Assembly: GCA_949935895.1 (NCBI GenBank) | Contig: CATLGL010000008.1 | Span: forward strand, 1-19,493 | DNA: 19,493 nt | Direction: 5' to 3' | Origin: an uncultured Clostridia bacterium | GTDB taxonomy: Bacteria; Bacillota; Clostridia; TANB77; CAG-508 | Shown: piece after piece, positions 8,810-15,763 of the stretch | Layout: every line of letters begins with the position of its first letter | Position numbering within the stretch: position 1 is the stretch's first letter | Notes under the pieces: generated by a model | Database searches by the model: none | Seen by the model: only the letters and a program-made list of their open reading frames with translations | Told to the model about the DNA's origin: nothing | Position numbers and translations under genes: made by a program

Positions 8810-8976
8810 GTAAGAGTGCCTAAAATGCCCATACACATATTTGACGAGAATTTGTACCAAAACAAAAACATTTAAATTTTATTGAAAGTATGCAGTTTTT
8901 ATGTTATTATGCTATCAAAAGAAAACCAAAGGATAATGACATTACAGTTTTAACAAGTGAAGATTTTTTAAAATAA
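8806..8976 (+). pseudogene. Possible degraded small ORF after yraN
   Basis: An ATG overlaps the yraN stop (ATGA at 8806). Its frame has stops at 8821 (TAA) and 8842 (TGA), then stays open to 8976; the last ATG-started piece (8890-8976) encodes 28 residues ending ITVLTSEDFLK. No family is recognised. The overlap looks like coupling to yraN, but the frame may be open by chance, and a promoter lies inside it. Confidence 0.25.
8882..8910 (+). promoter_or_regulatory. Putative sigma-A promoter for rsmA
   Basis: TTGAAA (8882-8887), a 17-base spacer and TATTAT (8905-8910) lie about 100 bases upstream of the rsmA ATG. Confidence 0.6.
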
Positions 8977-9009
8977 AAATATATTTATATTGATTTTTAG
9001 GAGAAAAAT

Positions 9010-9864
9010 ATGAGTAAGGTGTATGAAGATACAAAATTTTTAATGAAAAAATATGGAATTACAGCAAATAAAAAGCTTGGTCAGAATTTTTTAATTGATG
9101 AAGAAGTAGTTAATGATATAGTTAAGTATTCAGACATTGTAAAGGAAGACCTTGTCATCGAAATTGGCCCAGGGCTTGGTGTCTTAACAGAAAAATTATT
9201 ACAAAAGGCAGGTAAAGTAATTAGTATTGAACTAGATAAAAGAATGGTAGACATTTTACAAGAGCGATTTATACAATATCATCATTTTGAAATTATTCAT
9301 GAAGATGTATTAAAAGTAGACCTAGCAAAGTTAATTCAAAAAAATAAAGAGAAATTTGGCTTAAAAACAGTAAAAATTGTAGCAAATCTTCCTTATTATA
9401 TTACGACCCCTATTATTATGAAATTATTAGAAGAAAAACTAGAAATACAAAGCATTACTGTTATGATACAAAAGGAAGTTGCAAAACGATTAACCGCAAC
9501 GCCAGGGCAAAGAAATTCTGGTGCTATTACATATACAGTATATTATTATGCAATACCAGAAGAAATACGAACGGTTTTAAATACCTCTTTTATTCCAGAG
9601 CCAGAGGTAGAATCAGAAGTAATTAAATTAACATTAAGAGAGAAACCAGTTATTTCCATTACGAATGAAGCGAAGATTTTTGAACTTATTAAAGTAGCAT
9701 TTATGCAAAGAAGAAAAACACTTTTAAATGCAATTGGCAACTCTTTTACAAATGTTACAAAAGAACAAATGCAACAAATTTTACAACAATTAGATATCGA
9801 CTTAAAAATTAGAGGAGAAGCACTAACAATAGAGCAATTTGCAAAAATTGCAGAACAATTGTAA
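9010..9864 (+). CDS. rsmA: 16S rRNA dimethyladenosine methyltransferase RsmA/KsgA
   Basis: RsmA uses S-adenosylmethionine to dimethylate the two adjacent adenosines in the 3' terminal hairpin of 16S rRNA. The 284-residue protein has KKLGQNFLID near the N-terminus, the SAM-binding motif EIGPGLGVLTEKLL, the acidic end of strand 2 (ISIELDKRM), the catalytic NLPYYIT motif, and the C-terminal helical domain with FMQRRKTLLNAIGNSF. The ATG follows AGGAG with good spacing. The gene has no in-frame CGG and is intact in one frame, at the normal family length. Confidence 0.96.
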   Translation: MSKVYEDTKFLMKKYGITANKKLGQNFLIDEEVVNDIVKYSDIVKEDLVIEIGPGLGVLTEKLLQKAGKVISIELDKRMVDILQERFIQYHHFEIIHEDVLKVDLAKLIQKNKEKFGLKTVKIVANLPYYITTPIIMKLLEEKLEIQSITVMIQKEVAKRLTATPGQRNSGAITYTVYYYAIPEEIRTVLNTSFIPEPEVESEVIKLTLREKPVISITNEAKIFELIKVAFMQRRKTLLNAIGNSFTNVTKEQMQQILQQLDIDLKIRGEALTIEQFAKIAEQL

Positions 9865-10031
9865 AAAGTTGTTATTTAGCAGGAGGAGCTTCATTAGCAC
9901 TAAAAAGCAAATGACCAAGCTTATACTTGAAGTATTAACAAATATAGTAGCTACATTATAGTAATAAAATACAATAAAAAACGATAAAGTATGAATATTA
10001 ACGAAAATATAGAGTTTTTGTCTTGAACCAA

Positions 10032-10060
10032 TTGACTTTTGTAAAAAAAAAAGATAATAT
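10032..10060 (+). promoter_or_regulatory. Putative promoter for minDE-rodA
   Basis: TTGACT (10032-10037) is followed after 17 bases by TAATAT (10055-10060); GATAAT at 10053 is an alternative -10 with a shorter spacer. It lies 62 bases upstream of minD within a 257-base intergenic region. Confidence 0.5.
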
Positions 10061-10121
10061 ATAAATGGTAAAAATATAGATAATAAATTATGAAATGAAA
10101 ACATAGTTTTAGGAGGTATTT

Positions 10122-10916
10122 ATGGGAGAGGTTATCGTTATTACATCGGGAAAGGGTGGAGTAGGAAAAACAACCACAACAGCAAATTTAGGTGCAGCAC
10201 TTGCTATGCAAGGCAAAAAAGTAGCGTTAGTGGATACAGATATTGGACTTAGAAACCTAGATGTTGTAATGGGATTAGAAAATAGAATTGTATATGATAT
10301 TGTAGATGTTGTAGAGGAAAAGTGTAAACTAAGACAAGCTCTTATTAAAGACAAACGCTATACAGAGCTTTTCTTACTTCCTGCTGCACAAACAAGAGAT
10401 AAAAGTGCAGTAAACGAAGAACAAATGAAGGCATTAACAGATAAATTAAGAGAAGAGTTCGATTATGTGTTAATTGATTGCCCAGCAGGGATTGAACAAG
10501 GTTTTAAAAACGCAATTGCAGGGGCAAACCGTGCCATTGTTGTAACAACAGCGGAAATATCAGCTATTCGTGATGCGGATAGAATTATAGGATTGTTAGA
10601 AGCATCTGAAATTAAAAATCCAGAATTAATTGTTAATCGTCTAAAACCAAACATGGTAAAAAAAGGCGAAATGATGGATGTAACAGACATTGTAGATTTA
10701 CTATCCATTGCTTTAACAGGAGTAGTACCAGATGATGAATTTGTAGTAACACAAACCAATAAAGGAGAACCAGTAGTAGCAAATCGTAAAGCACCATCTG
10801 GAAAAGCTTATTTAGAAATTGCAAGACGAATTCTAGGAGAGAATATTGAAGTAACAATACCAGGAAAAGAGAAAGGTTTTTTTGCAAAAATAAAACGATT
10901 TTTTAGAATAAAATAA
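10122..10916 (+). CDS. minD: Septum site-determining ATPase MinD
   Basis: MinD is a membrane-cycling ATPase that places the division site, working with MinE here and usually with MinC. The ATG follows AGGAGG (10111-10116). The 264-residue protein has the deviant Walker A SGKGGVGKTTTTANLG, VDTDIGLRNLDVVMGLENR, the DCPAGIE Walker B region, and the C-terminal amphipathic membrane-targeting helix FFAKIKRFFRIK. Length and motifs are canonical and the gene is in one frame. minE follows after 23 bases. No minC is present in this window. Confidence 0.97.
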   Translation: MGEVIVITSGKGGVGKTTTTANLGAALAMQGKKVALVDTDIGLRNLDVVMGLENRIVYDIVDVVEEKCKLRQALIKDKRYTELFLLPAAQTRDKSAVNEEQMKALTDKLREEFDYVLIDCPAGIEQGFKNAIAGANRAIVVTTAEISAIRDADRIIGLLEASEIKNPELIVNRLKPNMVKKGEMMDVTDIVDLLSIALTGVVPDDEFVVTQTNKGEPVVANRKAPSGKAYLEIARRILGENIEVTIPGKEKGFFAKIKRFFRIK

Positions 10917-10939
10917 TAAGAAATGGGGGAAAGATAAGA

Positions 10940-11863
10940 ATGTTTGAAAGCATAATAAACTTTTTTAAGAAAATGGGAAAAGACAAAGAGCAAGTAAAAT
11001 CAAAAGATGCAGCAAAAGAAAGATTGCATTTAGTTCTTATGCAAGACCGTGCAAATGTATCCGCCGATTTCTTAGATTTAATGAAACAAGAAATTATTGA
11101 AGTTATTAAAAAGTATATTGATGTAGAAGAAAATGAAATTGATGTAAGACTTACAAATAAAGTAAATGGAGATGGAACTTCAGGAGCACCAGCATTATAT
11201 GCCAATATTCCTATTGTTAGTATTAGAGAAGATGTAAAGGATAGAGCAGCAAGACAAAAAGATACTATACAAGAAGAGGAAAAGGAAGAAATTGAACCAA
11301 AAGCAGTACATAAAGAATTAAAAGAACAATTACGAGAAAAATTTAATGAAGAACAAAGAAATGAGAGAATGCTAACAGGAACCAATCAAGATAAAGCATA
11401 TGAAGAGGTAACTAAAGAGACAAATGAAACACCATATGAAGAAGTAAAACAAGAAGTTATAAAAGAAATAAACAAAGAACCATATGAAGAAATAAAACAA
11501 GAAACTATAAAACAAACAAATGAAGTATCATATGAAGAGGTAAAACAAGAAACTATAAAACAAACAAATGAAGCGCCATATGAAGAAATAAAACAAGAAA
11601 CTATAAAACAAACAAATGAAATACCATATGAAGAGGTAAAACAAGAAGCTATAAAAGAGACAAATGAGTTACCATATGAAGAAGTAGAAAAAGAAGAAAT
11701 GTATGACGAATTTAGTGAAGAAACAATGGAAGAAGAAATCGAGGAGGATAATGTAGAGCAAGAAGTAGGAATTCAAAATCAAAACAATATACGAATTAGC
11801 ATGGAGGATAGAAGAAGAAAAGCAAAAAGAAGAAAAAAACATAAAAAAAATCAAAGAAGATAA
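10940..11863 (+). CDS. minE: MinE with a long repetitive C-terminal extension
   Basis: MinE stimulates MinD ATPase and drives its movement on the membrane. Residues 1-95 are a normal MinE: an N-terminal amphipathic helix (MFESIINFFKKM), the MinD-contact region (AKERLHLVLMQDRANVSADF) and the C-terminal dimer domain (MKQEIIEVIKKYIDVEENE). MinE is usually about 90 residues, but this protein is 307. The extension is charged and probably disordered or coiled. From residue 154 it carries near-identical 16-residue repeats (YEEVKQETIKQTNEAP type), then an acidic stretch around residues 255-280 and a very basic tail with RRRKAKRRKKHKKNQRR. The start follows GGGGGAAAG with normal spacing. The extension's role is unknown; the basic tail could bind nucleic acid or membrane (inference). 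Confidence 0.9.
   Translation: MFESIINFFKKMGKDKEQVKSKDAAKERLHLVLMQDRANVSADFLDLMKQEIIEVIKKYIDVEENEIDVRLTNKVNGDGTSGAPALYANIPIVSIREDVKDRAARQKDTIQEEEKEEIEPKAVHKELKEQLREKFNEEQRNERMLTGTNQDKAYEEVTKETNETPYEEVKQEVIKEINKEPYEEIKQETIKQTNEVSYEEVKQETIKQTNEAPYEEIKQETIKQTNEIPYEEVKQEAIKETNELPYEEVEKEEMYDEFSEETMEEEIEEDNVEQEVGIQNQNNIRISMEDRRRKAKRRKKHKKNQRR
11399..11693 (+). repeat. 48-bp tandem repeats inside minE
   Basis: The units start at TAT codons 11399, 11435, 11483, 11531, 11579, 11627 and 11675. The first unit is 36 bases, the next five are 48 bases, and the last is partial. Each full unit encodes Y-E-E-V/I-K-Q-E-x-I-K-x-x-N-E-x-P. The unit length keeps the frame, so copy number could vary without breaking the gene. 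Confidence 0.9.
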
Positions 11864-11910
11864 TATAACAAAAGACCAAGAAAATTAAAAAACCATTTTG
11901 GTACATCATT

Positions 11911-11952
11911 ATAAGATAGCTCTAAAACAAGCATGTAATAGAGATATCTTAT
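11911..11952 (+). repeat. Inverted repeat between minE and rodA
   Basis: Arms of 13 bases (11911-11923 and 11940-11952) match except for one position, with a 16-base loop. There is no clear T run after it, so it may be a weak terminator, an mRNA processing element or a protein site. Confidence 0.4.
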
Positions 11953-12035
11953 ATTATATATACAGACAGTTAAGATTACATATAAGGGGAATTGGTTAAA
12001 AGGCAAAGACTAAGAAAAACAAGTGAGGAAGAAAA

Positions 12036-13145
12036 ATGAAGGGTCGAATTTTAAAAAATATAGAATGGGGAATATTGATTTGTTGTATTGTACTATTTGT
12101 AGTAGGATGTATTTGTTTATATTCAGCAACACAAGAGTCCAATTATGATGAATTAAAAAGACAAATCATGTGGTTTGGGATTAGTATCCCAATTGCAATT
12201 GTTATTATATGTATTGACTATAATATCATTGCAAAAGTATCACCAATCATATATGGAATTTTTACTGTTTTACTAATTGCGGTTTTATTTACAAAACCAA
12301 TTAATGGAGCATCAAGCTGGTTCACAATTACTGAAAGCATCAAACTCCAACCAAGTGAATTTGCTAAAATATTTGTTATTATTACACTTTCGTATTTAAT
12401 AACAATTTTTCAAAAAAAGGATAAAAATGAAATTAACAAACCATTAAAGTTATTAGCAATATTAGGAGTTGTTATTGTACCAGTTTTACTAATCATAAAG
12501 CAACCAGATTATGGAACAGCAATTGCATTTATGCTTGCAACTATATTGATATTATTTGTAGCAGGAATTGATAAGCGATACATTATTGGAGTTACTATTA
12601 TTATTGCAATAACATTACCACTTGTTTATACTTTTATTTTACCAGAACATGCCAAAACAAGAATTGATGTCTTTTTAAATCCTAATTTAGATCCAAGAGG
12701 CTCAGGATACAATGTCTTACAATCAAAAATTGCTATTGGCTCTGGAGGACTTTTTGGTATGGGGTTATTAAAAGGTAATCAAACCCAACTTGGATTTCTA
12801 CATCCCAAAACGACAGATTTTATCTTTTCAGTAGTAGGAGAAGAAATGGGGTTTATTGTAGCAGGGGGGGTTATTGTTTTATATGTTATTTTAATTACAA
12901 AAGCAGTTTTTGTAGCGAAAACGGCAAAGGATGATTTAGGCTCATATATTGCAATAGGAATTGCAGGAATTTTCTTATTTCATATGATAGAAAATATTGG
13001 AATGACAATGGGATTACTTCCAATTACAGGAGTTCCACTACCATTTGTAAGCTATGGAGGTAGTTCACTTCTTACTAATTTTATATGTATTGCGCTATTA
13101 TTAAACATTAGCGGAAGAAGACAAAAAACAATATTTGTAGACTAG
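12036..13145 (+). CDS. rodA: SEDS-family peptidoglycan glycosyltransferase (RodA type)
   Basis: SEDS proteins polymerise lipid II into glycan strands together with a class B penicillin-binding protein. The 369-residue protein has about ten hydrophobic membrane segments, beginning IEWGILICCIVLFVVGC. Family signatures are LQPSEFAKI, KQPDYGTA, the extracytoplasmic HPKTTDFIFSVVGEEMGF with the functionally important aspartate, and the C-terminal GVPLPFVSYGGSSLL. RodA is preferred over FtsW because of its position directly after minD-minE, a common Clostridia arrangement, and the TTDFIF context; sequence alone does not fully separate the two. It starts 172 bases after minE and follows GAGGAAG. It is intact in one frame. 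Confidence 0.85.
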   Translation: MKGRILKNIEWGILICCIVLFVVGCICLYSATQESNYDELKRQIMWFGISIPIAIVIICIDYNIIAKVSPIIYGIFTVLLIAVLFTKPINGASSWFTITESIKLQPSEFAKIFVIITLSYLITIFQKKDKNEINKPLKLLAILGVVIVPVLLIIKQPDYGTAIAFMLATILILFVAGIDKRYIIGVTIIIAITLPLVYTFILPEHAKTRIDVFLNPNLDPRGSGYNVLQSKIAIGSGGLFGMGLLKGNQTQLGFLHPKTTDFIFSVVGEEMGFIVAGGVIVLYVILITKAVFVAKTAKDDLGSYIAIGIAGIFLFHMIENIGMTMGLLPITGVPLPFVSYGGSSLLTNFICIALLLNISGRRQKTIFVD

Positions 13146-13170
13146 TTATTCAAAATTAGAGGTAAAAAAC

Positions 13171-14141
13171 ATGTATCTAAAACCATTAAAAATTGGAAAT
13201 GTAATGATTAAAAATAATATTTTGTTAGCACCAATGGCAGGTATTACAGACTTGCCATTTCGAATTCTATGTAAAGAGTATGGAGTAGGGTTAACATTTA
13301 CTGAGATGGCAAGTGCAAAAGCAATTTTTTACCAAGATGAAAAAACAAATTTATTATTACAACATGAAAAGGAGATGGGGTCGGTTCGGAGTACAGATTT
13401 TTGGTAGCGATATACAAGCTTTAAGTTATTCTGCTCAAAAGGTAAGTAAAGATTTTGATATTGTAGATATTAATATGGGGTGTCCTGCTCCAAAAGTTGT
13501 TAAAAATGGGGATGGAAGCAAACTACTACAAAATTTAGATTTAGTAGGAAAAATTGTAGAAGAAGTAGTAAAGGTATCTCAAGCTCCAGTAACTGTAAAA
13601 ATACGAAAAGGATGGAATAAAAAAGAGGATGTATCTATTCAAGTAGCAAAGATAATTGAACAAGTTGGGGCAAGTTTACTTACCATTCATGGAAGGACAA
13701 GAGATGAATTTTTTAGTGGAGATGTAGATTTAGAAGCAATCAAAAAAGTAAAGGAAGCAGTAAAGATACCAGTGATTGGAAATGGTAATATTATAGATGA
13801 GGAAAGTGCCTTAAAAATGTTTGAATATACAGGAGTTGATGGAATTATGATAGGAAGAGCGACTATGCGGAAATCCATGGATATTTAAAAGAATATTACA
13901 TTATCTACAAACAGGACAAAAACAACCAGAGCTTTCAAACAAAGAAAAGCTACAAGCTATTATTAAGCATGTTGAACTAGAAGTAGAACAAAAAGGAGAA
14001 AGGGTAGGTATACCAGCATTAAGAAGCCATATGTCATGTTATGTTAAAAATTTGCCAAGTGCAAGCAAAATAAGGCAAAAAATTAATCAAATTGAAAGAA
14101 AAGAAGAGTTAATTACTTGTCTAAAAGAATGTTTTTTATGA
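13171..14141 (+). CDS. dus: tRNA-dihydrouridine synthase, two +1 shifts at CGG
   Basis: Dus enzymes use FMN and NADPH to reduce uridines in tRNA. The ATG at 13171 follows AGAGGT. Skipping one base at the in-frame CGG codons 13387 and 13868 gives 322 residues, the family length. Motifs in order are LAPMAGITDLPFR, VGVQIFGSDIQAL, the catalytic cysteine in NMGCPAPKVVKNGDGS, VKIRKGW, LTIHGRTR, and the FMN-binding IMIGRATMGNPWIFKR. The third segment (13869-14141) has no early ATG, so simple gene finding would miss it. It starts exactly at the glycine of GNPW and ends in TGA at the expected length. Which uridine is modified cannot be told. Confidence 0.93.
13387..13390 (+). other. CGGA frame-change site 13 (Dus Gly73)
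   Basis: GTT CGG AGT becomes GTT GGA GTA CAG, giving VGVQIFGSD, a core Dus strand. Confidence 0.9.
13868..13871 (+). other. CGGA frame-change site 14 (Dus Gly233)
   Basis: ATG CGG AAA becomes ATG GGA AAT CCA TGG, giving GRATMGNPWIF, the conserved FMN-phosphate loop of Dus. Confidence 0.93.
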
Positions 14142-14159
14142 AAATAGAATATAAATAAG

Positions 14160-14190
14160 AAGAATAGCAAATAGGCTATTCTTTTTATTT
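14160..14190 (+). terminator. Terminator after dus
   Basis: A 9-bp perfect stem (14160-14168 with 14175-14183), a 6-base loop and a T-rich tail follow the dus stop by 18 bases. Confidence 0.75.
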
Positions 14191-14302
14191 ACAATTAAAA
14201 GACAATAGTAGCAAAAACCACCACAAATACATCACTTTATAGTGGCAAAGGTTAAATACAATTGTCTAAATAAGAACGAATTAGGAAAGGAGCAAGAAAA
14301 AA

Positions 14303-14978
14303 ATGAAAAAAAAGCAATTTATAATCGCCATCATCATTATCATCATTAGTATAAGCTTATTTTACTTTTTTACGAAAAATAATTATAAAACATTACAATT
14401 TGGAAATAATAGTATTAAATCAGCTGAAAATATAAAAGAATATATTTTAAACTTAAACTCATATGAAGCGCAAATCCAAGTAGAAGTTCATAGCAATAAA
14501 AATCAAAATCAATATAAAATGAAGCAAATATATCATACTCCTAACTTAGCAAAACAAGAAATTATCGAGCCAGAATCTATTAATGGGCTAATAACAACAT
14601 ACGATGGGAACCATTTAAAAATTGAAAATACGAAATTAAATCTTAGCAAAATATACGAAAATTATCCCTATATAGCAGAAAATGATTTATGGTTATCAAG
14701 CTTTATTCAAAGCTATAAACAGGATTCAGAAGCAATTTTAAAAGAGGAAGAAAATCAAGTAATATTACAAACAAAGCTACAAACACCAAACAATCAAAAA
14801 GGGAATAAAAAGATACTATATATTGATAAAAAGACGCTTAAACCGACAAAACTCATAATTGAGGACATGAACCAAAAAATGCAGGTTTACATATTATATA
14901 ATGAGATAAAAATAAATAGTAGTCGGTAAAGAAGAAATATTAGCTTTTAAATTAAAATTTTTAAAAGATGAAATTTAG
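14303..14978 (+). CDS. Membrane-anchored LolA/GerS-like protein, +1 shift at CGG
   Basis: The ATG follows AAAGGAG. An N-terminal lysine cluster and one hydrophobic segment (residues 6-23) give a signal anchor. There is no lipobox cysteine, so it is not a lipoprotein by sequence. The outer region resembles the LolA-type lipoprotein-sorting fold seen in Gram-positive homologues and GerS-like spore proteins: YEAQIQVEVHSN strands, KMKQIYHTPNLAKQEII, YIDKKTLKPTKLII. In frame it meets CGG at 14924 followed at once by TAA (14927-14929). Reading GGT at 14925 instead adds 17 residues (SGKEEILAFKLKFLKDEI) and stops at TAG 14976. The extended protein is 224 residues. No conserved motif proves this extension, but it follows the same rule as the other 15 sites. 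Function unknown. Confidence 0.65.
14924..14927 (+). other. CGGT frame-change site 15 (LolA-like Gly208)
   Basis: AGT CGG TAA becomes AGT GGT AAA GAA. This is a prediction from the rule rather than from family conservation; it extends the C-terminus past an apparent stop. Confidence 0.65.
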
Positions 14979-15081
14979 CGTATATCAAATTTGCTTGACT
15001 ACAACATTTTACTCAAAAAAATAAGTTTAAAATATATCAAAGTAAAAACAAGAAAAAACAGTAATAACAGGAGTGAAGAAA

Positions 15082-15432
15082 ATGGTAGTCAAAAGAGGAG
15101 ATATGTTTTATGCAGATTTGAGTCCAGTTGTTGGTTCTGAACAAGGTGGGATTAGACCTGTTATTATCATACAAAATGATATGGGAAATAAATATAGTCC
15201 AACGGTAATTGCAGCAGCAATTACCTCACAAACTGGAAAAAATAAATTACCAACTCATATAGAACTAAATTCAGAAATGAGTGGTTTAAAAGCAGATTCT
15301 GTTGTATTAGCCGAACAGATTAGAACAATAGATAAAAGTAGGCTAAAAGAAAAGATTGGTCACATTGATGATAATTACATTATTGATAAAATCAATAATG
15401 CATTAGGAGTTAGTTTTGGCTTAGGTGAATAA
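15082..15432 (+). CDS. MazF/EndoA (PemK-like) endoribonuclease toxin
   Basis: MazF-type toxins cleave mRNA at short sequence motifs. The 116-residue protein has the family signature: VVKRGDMFYADLSPVVGSEQ, GGIRPVIIIQND, SPTVIAAAITS, LKADSVVLAEQIRTIDKSRL. It closely follows the EndoA layout of Bacillota. ATG 15082 is preferred over the in-frame GTG at 15073, because AGGAG (15069-15073) overlaps that GTG and is 8 bases from the ATG. No antitoxin gene precedes it: the 103 bases upstream hold no credible ORF, unlike the usual mazE/endoAI-mazF pair. A terminator follows. TTGACT at 14995-15000 may be a -35 element, but no good -10 is seen. Confidence 0.9.
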   Translation: MVVKRGDMFYADLSPVVGSEQGGIRPVIIIQNDMGNKYSPTVIAAAITSQTGKNKLPTHIELNSEMSGLKADSVVLAEQIRTIDKSRLKEKIGHIDDNYIIDKINNALGVSFGLGE

Positions 15433-15434
15433 GG

Positions 15435-15472
15435 AAAAAGTGCTATTATGAAGAAATAATGGCACTTTTTAT
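15435..15472 (+). terminator. Terminator after mazF-like gene
   Basis: A 15-bp stem (15435-15449 with 15456-15470) with one G-T wobble and a 6-base loop ends in a run of five T. It begins two bases after the stop codon. Confidence 0.85.
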
Positions 15473-15763
15473 TAACCCATGAAGTGTTAGATTGTACAGT
15501 TGGGCTTTCGAGGGGAGATGAGGACGACTATAGTTTTTGGGGTTTATACAATTGAGTATCCAGAATTGAAATTCAGGTTAGTATAGGGAAGGATGATTAA
15601 ATTAAGTAAAGAATTATGCAATACATGTGAGAATATGAAAAACACTTGTAAATGACATAAAAATGTAATAGAAGGTTAAAATAAAAAGCATTGACAATAC
15701 AAAAGAACTTATATAGAATGAAATGGAAATGCATATGAACATAAGATAAGAAAGGGTGTAATT
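15473..15763 (+). other. Intergenic region with a GC-richer patch and two tiny ORFs
   Basis: No clear gene lies in these 291 bases. About 15500-15530 is G-rich, unlike the surroundings. Two tiny ORFs in the same frame, 15518-15586 (22 residues) and 15593-15655 (20 residues with three cysteines), are separated by a TAG. Neither is recognised. A promoter for the next gene lies at 15691. Confidence 0.4.
15691..15719 (+). promoter_or_regulatory. Sigma-A type promoter for the pilin-like gene
   Basis: A perfect TTGACA (15691-15696) with a 17-base spacer precedes TAGAAT (15714-15719). It lies about 45 bases upstream of the ATG at 15764. Confidence 0.75.

Noticed and set aside
10903..11385. Reverse-strand ORF of 160 codons
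   Set aside because: It lies opposite minE and is serine/phenylalanine-rich, as expected from the complement of AT-rich, Glu/Lys-rich coding sequence; no start context.
8807..14141. TGA as a sense codon
   Set aside because: TGA ends yraN (8807-8809) and dus (14139-14141) at normal protein lengths, so it works as a stop.
15518..15586. 22-residue ORF preceded by GAGGGGAG
   Set aside because: The ribosome site touches the ATG with no spacing, there is no recognisable product, and length gives little evidence; mentioned only in the gap entry.
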